From contig JAIRLP010000087.1 of NCBI GenBank assembly GCA_031259365.1, forward strand, positions 1 through 7,827: a stretch of 7,827 bases of DNA, written 5' to 3'. Below, piece by piece: positions 5,511-7,827 of this stretch. How positions within the stretch are numbered: the stretch's first letter is position 1; each line of letters begins with the position of its first letter. Under the pieces are notes generated by a model, which was given only the letters and a program-made list of their open reading frames with translations, was not told where the DNA came from and made no database searches. Origin of the DNA: Rickettsiales bacterium (GTDB lineage Bacteria; Pseudomonadota; Alphaproteobacteria; Rs-D84). The translations under genes and the position numbers were made by a program.

Positions 5511-5832
5511 ATTTTTTATTTTGATTTCTAATCTTTTCAAGACCTCTCATAAAAATCATATTGGCTTCCAGTCTTGAATAAAGCTTTTTTAAAAACTTCT
5601 GTGACACCCTGTCCGTCAGGTCTATTTCATTATAACTTAAATTGGTCCGAGATACATAAAAGCTCTGATCTTTGTTTTCCCTAAAAATAATATACCTGCC
5701 ATCATTGAAGGCCAACATACCTGATTTTGTACCCAAGATATTCCATATCTGTTGTGAATATGTATGTTCGTAATAAAGGCGTCCAACCAATCGCGCCAAT
5801 GGCGTCGCCGTCATTATTGTTTTAAATTCCAT
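5509..5832 (-). CDS. Hypothetical protein, third gene after yebC
   Basis: No family is recognised. The protein is about 107 residues from ATG 5832. ATG 5835 and TTG 5838 lie immediately upstream in frame, and no strong ribosome site (only AAAAGAA) decides among them. It has no signal peptide or membrane helix. The middle alternates hydrophobic and polar residues as beta strands would (GMLAFNDGRYIIFRENKDQS, SFYVSRTNL). The end is a basic, helical tail with KKLYSRLEANMIFMRGLEKIR. It begins 18 bases after the stop of the preceding unknown gene and ends inside a terminator, so it is probably translated from the yebC message and may work with its neighbour. Confidence 0.6.
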   Translation of the reverse strand: MEFKTIMTATPLARLVGRLYYEHTYSQQIWNILGTKSGMLAFNDGRYIIFRENKDQSFYVSRTNLSYNEIDLTDRVSQKFLKKLYSRLEANMIFMRGLEKIRNQNKK

Positions 5833-5850
5833 CATCAATTCTTTTTGCTT

Positions 5851-6237
5851 TTAATAAGCTGAACGTTCTTTTCCATGTGGTTTGAACTTGTCCAAGTAAC
5901 GCTGTTGGGCCACATTAAAGGCAGTATCTACAAACCCCACCTTGGCCTGATGGGTAACATCATATCCCTGAATTGAAACGAAGTCCGGCCCAACGCGATA
6001 GAACATACCATTCAGGCGTGATTGCCTTGAATGTTCTGCCAAAAAATCATACACCGTAAAGACTGGTCCCTTGGGTGTCATTTCTTTGATAATATTGTTC
6101 GGATTATTATTCAAGATATTTTCTATATCACGCAAGAAGTCATCTTCAAACAATTCCATTTTTGGTGTTTTGAAATCAAACGTATCTTTTAAATCAATCT
6201 TTTTCAATGCGTTTTTAATTCTTTGAATTATTACCAT
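5851..6237 (-). CDS. Hypothetical protein directly after yebC
   Basis: No family is recognised. The 128-residue protein looks soluble, with no signal or membrane segment. It starts with a basic amphipathic stretch (MVIIQRIKNALKKIDLKD), then an acidic region FEDDFLRDIENILNN (30-44), strand-like GPVFTVYDFL (57-66) and GMFYRVGPDFVSIQGYDV (77-94), and a charged C-terminal tail. AGAGGTG upstream of ATG 6237 is a good ribosome site. It begins 22 bases after the yebC stop with no terminator between, so it shares the yebC transcript. Its short length and its unknown partner downstream suggest a two-gene unit of undescribed role. Confidence 0.7.
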   Translation of the reverse strand: MVIIQRIKNALKKIDLKDTFDFKTPKMELFEDDFLRDIENILNNNPNNIIKEMTPKGPVFTVYDFLAEHSRQSRLNGMFYRVGPDFVSIQGYDVTHQAKVGFVDTAFNVAQQRYLDKFKPHGKERSAY

Positions 6238-6259
6238 GATGTCACCTCTTAATAATTAA

Positions 6260-6976
6260 TTATGCTGCAGCTGTAATAACTTTTTGTACGTCGTCATTGT
6301 CTGACAACAAATCTACCAGCTTTTCCAACTTGGCATATGTTTCATCGTCCAGATCCACAGGCATATTTGGAATCCATGTTAATTCAGCCTTTTCCGGATC
6401 ACCCAGTTTATCTGCCAGCGCCTTTTGCACAGCCATAAAATCATCTGGTTTTGTTGTGATAATGTAACCATCTTCGGAAGATTCTACATCGTCACCACCT
6501 GCTTCCATGACAGCTTCGGTCATATCGTCTGCAGTCTTTACGGCGTTTGGCGCATAAAAGATTTGACCTGCGCGCGTAAACATAAATGACACTGAATTTT
6601 CTTCACCCATATTGCCGCCATTCTTGTTAAAGATACTGCGGATTTCTGGTACAGTGCGACGTGGATTATCTGTCAGCGCTTCGACAATCACAGGCACAGA
6701 CCCCGGGCCATAACCTTCGTAACGAACAGTTGTAAAGTTATCTGTATCTTTGCTAGCCGCCTTTTCTATCGCCCGTTTGATATTATCATTCGGCATAGAA
6801 TTCTTGCGCGCATTCAAAATACCCAAGCGCAAACGTGGATTATTGTCAGGATTAGGGTCGCCCAATTTAGCCGCCATTGTGATTTCACGTGCCAGCTTTG
6901 TAAATAAACCACTGCGTGCTGCGTCTTGCGCACCCTTTCTATGCATAATATTATGCCATTTACTGTGTCCTGCCAT
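6260..6976 (-). CDS. yebC: YebC/TACO1-family protein
   Basis: YebC/TACO1 proteins bind the ribosome and aid translation of difficult stretches such as polyproline; older annotations call them transcriptional regulators. The 238-residue product matches the family (about 240-250). It begins with MAGHSKWHNIMHRKGAQDAARS, near the family MAGHSKW signature. It continues with LFTKLAREITMAAKLG (24-39), DPNPDNNPRLRLGILNARKNSMP (40-62), YEGYGPGSVPVIVEALTDN (85-103) and NKNGGNMGEENSVSFMF (116-132). AAGG before ATG 6976 supports the start. It is divergent from ruvA across 52 bases and leads two unknown genes. The yebC-ruv neighbourhood is common in bacteria. Confidence 0.95.
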   Translation of the reverse strand: MAGHSKWHNIMHRKGAQDAARSGLFTKLAREITMAAKLGDPNPDNNPRLRLGILNARKNSMPNDNIKRAIEKAASKDTDNFTTVRYEGYGPGSVPVIVEALTDNPRRTVPEIRSIFNKNGGNMGEENSVSFMFTRAGQIFYAPNAVKTADDMTEAVMEAGGDDVESSEDGYIITTKPDDFMAVQKALADKLGDPEKAELTWIPNMPVDLDDETYAKLEKLVDLLSDNDDVQKVITAAA

Positions 6977-6979
6977 AAT

Positions 6980-7008
6980 TTGACCTTTTGCTTTCTATGT
7001 ATTAACAT
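6980..7008 (+). promoter_or_regulatory. Promoter of ruvA
   Basis: TTGACC (6980-6985) and TAACAT (7003-7008) are 17 bases apart, matching the -35 at 5 of 6 and the -10 at 4 of 6. Transcription would begin near 7015, just before the AAGGA ribosome site of ruvA. The site lies in the 52-base gap shared with divergent yebC; no LexA-like operator is seen in it. Confidence 0.4.
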
Positions 7009-7028
7009 TCGAAAAAAAAGGATAGCAA

Positions 7029-7598
7029 ATGATTGGCAAAATGCAAGGAATAGTTGACCACATTGGCACTGATTACGTGATCATTATGGCAGGTTCCGTG
7101 GGCTATAAGGTATTCTGCCCAGAATATTTATCACTAAAGTCAACTGTGTCCTTGTGGATCGAAACAGTGGTGCGTGAAGATTCTATCCGACTGTTTGGCT
7201 TTACCGCATTGTCTGGTTTGGAATTATTTAACCAATTAACAACGGTATCCGGGGTTGGTCCCAAGGTTGCCATGGCTATTCTGGGCACATTAAAACCAGA
7301 AGTTTTGTTAACTGCCATAGCAACAGGTGACGCCAAGACCATCAGCAGCGCCCCAGGCGTTGGTAAAAAGGTTGCCGAAAAGATCATCGTCGAATTAAAA
7401 TCCAAGACCGGAAACGTATCACTGGGTCTGGATATGGGTGGCGGTAATAATCTAGCAGATCTGTGGGCAGCACTGGAAGCCCTGGGATACCGACGTGTAG
7501 ACATCATTGAAATCGCCCAAAAATTGGCTGATGAAAACCCATCTGCTGGCGTTGAGAAACTGGTCCCAATGGCCTTGAAACAAATAAGCAGTAAGTAA
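7029..7598 (+). CDS. ruvA: Holliday junction branch-migration protein RuvA
   Basis: RuvA is the tetramer that binds the Holliday junction and recruits the RuvB motor for branch migration. The 189 residues are slightly shorter than the usual 200. Domain I begins MIGKMQGIVDHIGTDYVII, and REDSIRLFGFTALSGLELF (49-67) is the family signature. Two helix-hairpin-helix motifs contact the junction: SGVGPKVAMAIL (74-85) and APGVGKKVAEKII (108-120). After a Gly-rich linker (130-140) the small domain III, which contacts RuvB, runs from about 141 to the end. AAGGATAG precedes ATG 7029. The next frame starts one base after the stop, and it is not ruvB, which is often found there. Confidence 0.96.
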   Translation: MIGKMQGIVDHIGTDYVIIMAGSVGYKVFCPEYLSLKSTVSLWIETVVREDSIRLFGFTALSGLELFNQLTTVSGVGPKVAMAILGTLKPEVLLTAIATGDAKTISSAPGVGKKVAEKIIVELKSKTGNVSLGLDMGGGNNLADLWAALEALGYRRVDIIEIAQKLADENPSAGVEKLVPMALKQISSK

Positions 7599-7599
7599 C

Positions 7600-7827
7600 A
7601 TGAAAAAAATATTTATCGAATATGGCTTGGACCCGGATAATCATAAATACCTTTTTGGCAAAAGCACAGAAATTGAGAGCCCTGACGGGACAGAAATACG
7701 AACCAAAGAAAATATTAAAGAGTATGATTACATCTCGTGGTATATTCGGATTTGGTTTTTTAAATATGTTTTCAGTCTTGATGGCAAGGACGGGTTTCGG
7801 TTTAGCAAAAAGAAACGAAATAATCTG
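7600..7827 (+). CDS. Unrecognised gene coupled to ruvA, 3' end beyond the window
   Basis: ATG 7600 begins one base after the ruvA stop and the frame stays open to the window end, giving 76 codons. No independent ribosome site is clear, so translation probably couples to ruvA. The start reads MKKIFIEYGLDPDNHKYLFGK. A Trp/Tyr/Phe-rich stretch follows (YDYISWYIRIWFFKYVFSL, about 44-62), then a basic segment GFRFSKKKR. I recognise no family. It is clearly not the start of RuvB, which opens with a different motif and an AAA+ fold. The aromatic stretch could be a beta sheet or a membrane-contacting helix. Its real length is unknown. Confidence 0.6.
   Translation, partial: MKKIFIEYGLDPDNHKYLFGKSTEIESPDGTEIRTKENIKEYDYISWYIRIWFFKYVFSLDGKDGFRFSKKKRNNL

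Noticed and set aside
1..7827. CRISPR array, insertion sequence, tRNA or prophage genes
   Set aside because: No regularly spaced repeats, no transposase or integrase frame with terminal repeats, and no cloverleaf with a T-loop was found.

Overview
The window looks like chromosomal DNA of an AT-rich alphaproteobacterium, possibly a host-associated lineage with a modest genome. The basis is gene content: SecB beside an MltA-type lipoprotein, a short DUF721/DciA-like protein downstream, and a yebC/ruvC/ruvA neighbourhood. Lineage is inferred from this content and from protein sequence style; no rRNA is present to settle it. Coding is dense, with short gaps, good Shine-Dalgarno sites and recognisable hairpin terminators.

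Layout. 1-968 (minus) is an MFS transporter cut by the window edge. 993-1375 is the only long gap. It holds a candidate plus-strand structured RNA (about 1054-1237), a 7-bp inverted repeat (1243-1295) and the secB terminator (1328-1351). secB (minus) and mltA (plus) diverge from overlapping promoters at 1845-1893. mltA is followed by a short DUF721/DciA-like gene and then a secreted protein of unknown function (3528-4163). A two-sided terminator separates this from a minus-strand block. In transcription order that block is yebC, two unknown genes, a terminator, ruvC, a small Met/His-rich two-helix membrane protein, a terminator, and a frameshifted relative of that membrane protein. ruvA diverges from yebC at 7029 and is followed, one base after its stop, by an unrecognised gene that leaves the window.

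How the genes relate. SecB (export chaperone), MltA (murein hydrolase lipoprotein) and the secreted protein are envelope functions. RuvC and RuvA resolve and move Holliday junctions, YebC helps translation of difficult sequences, and the DUF721 protein is a likely helicase-loading factor. The ruv genes are split: ruvC lies on the opposite strand from ruvA, and ruvB does not directly follow ruvA.

The points most worth following up are the structured RNA at 1054-1237, the decayed duplicate at 4189-4465, the unknown gene coupled to ruvA in the place ruvB often holds, and the two unknown genes downstream of yebC. Nothing here can be shown to be a new defence or mobile system.
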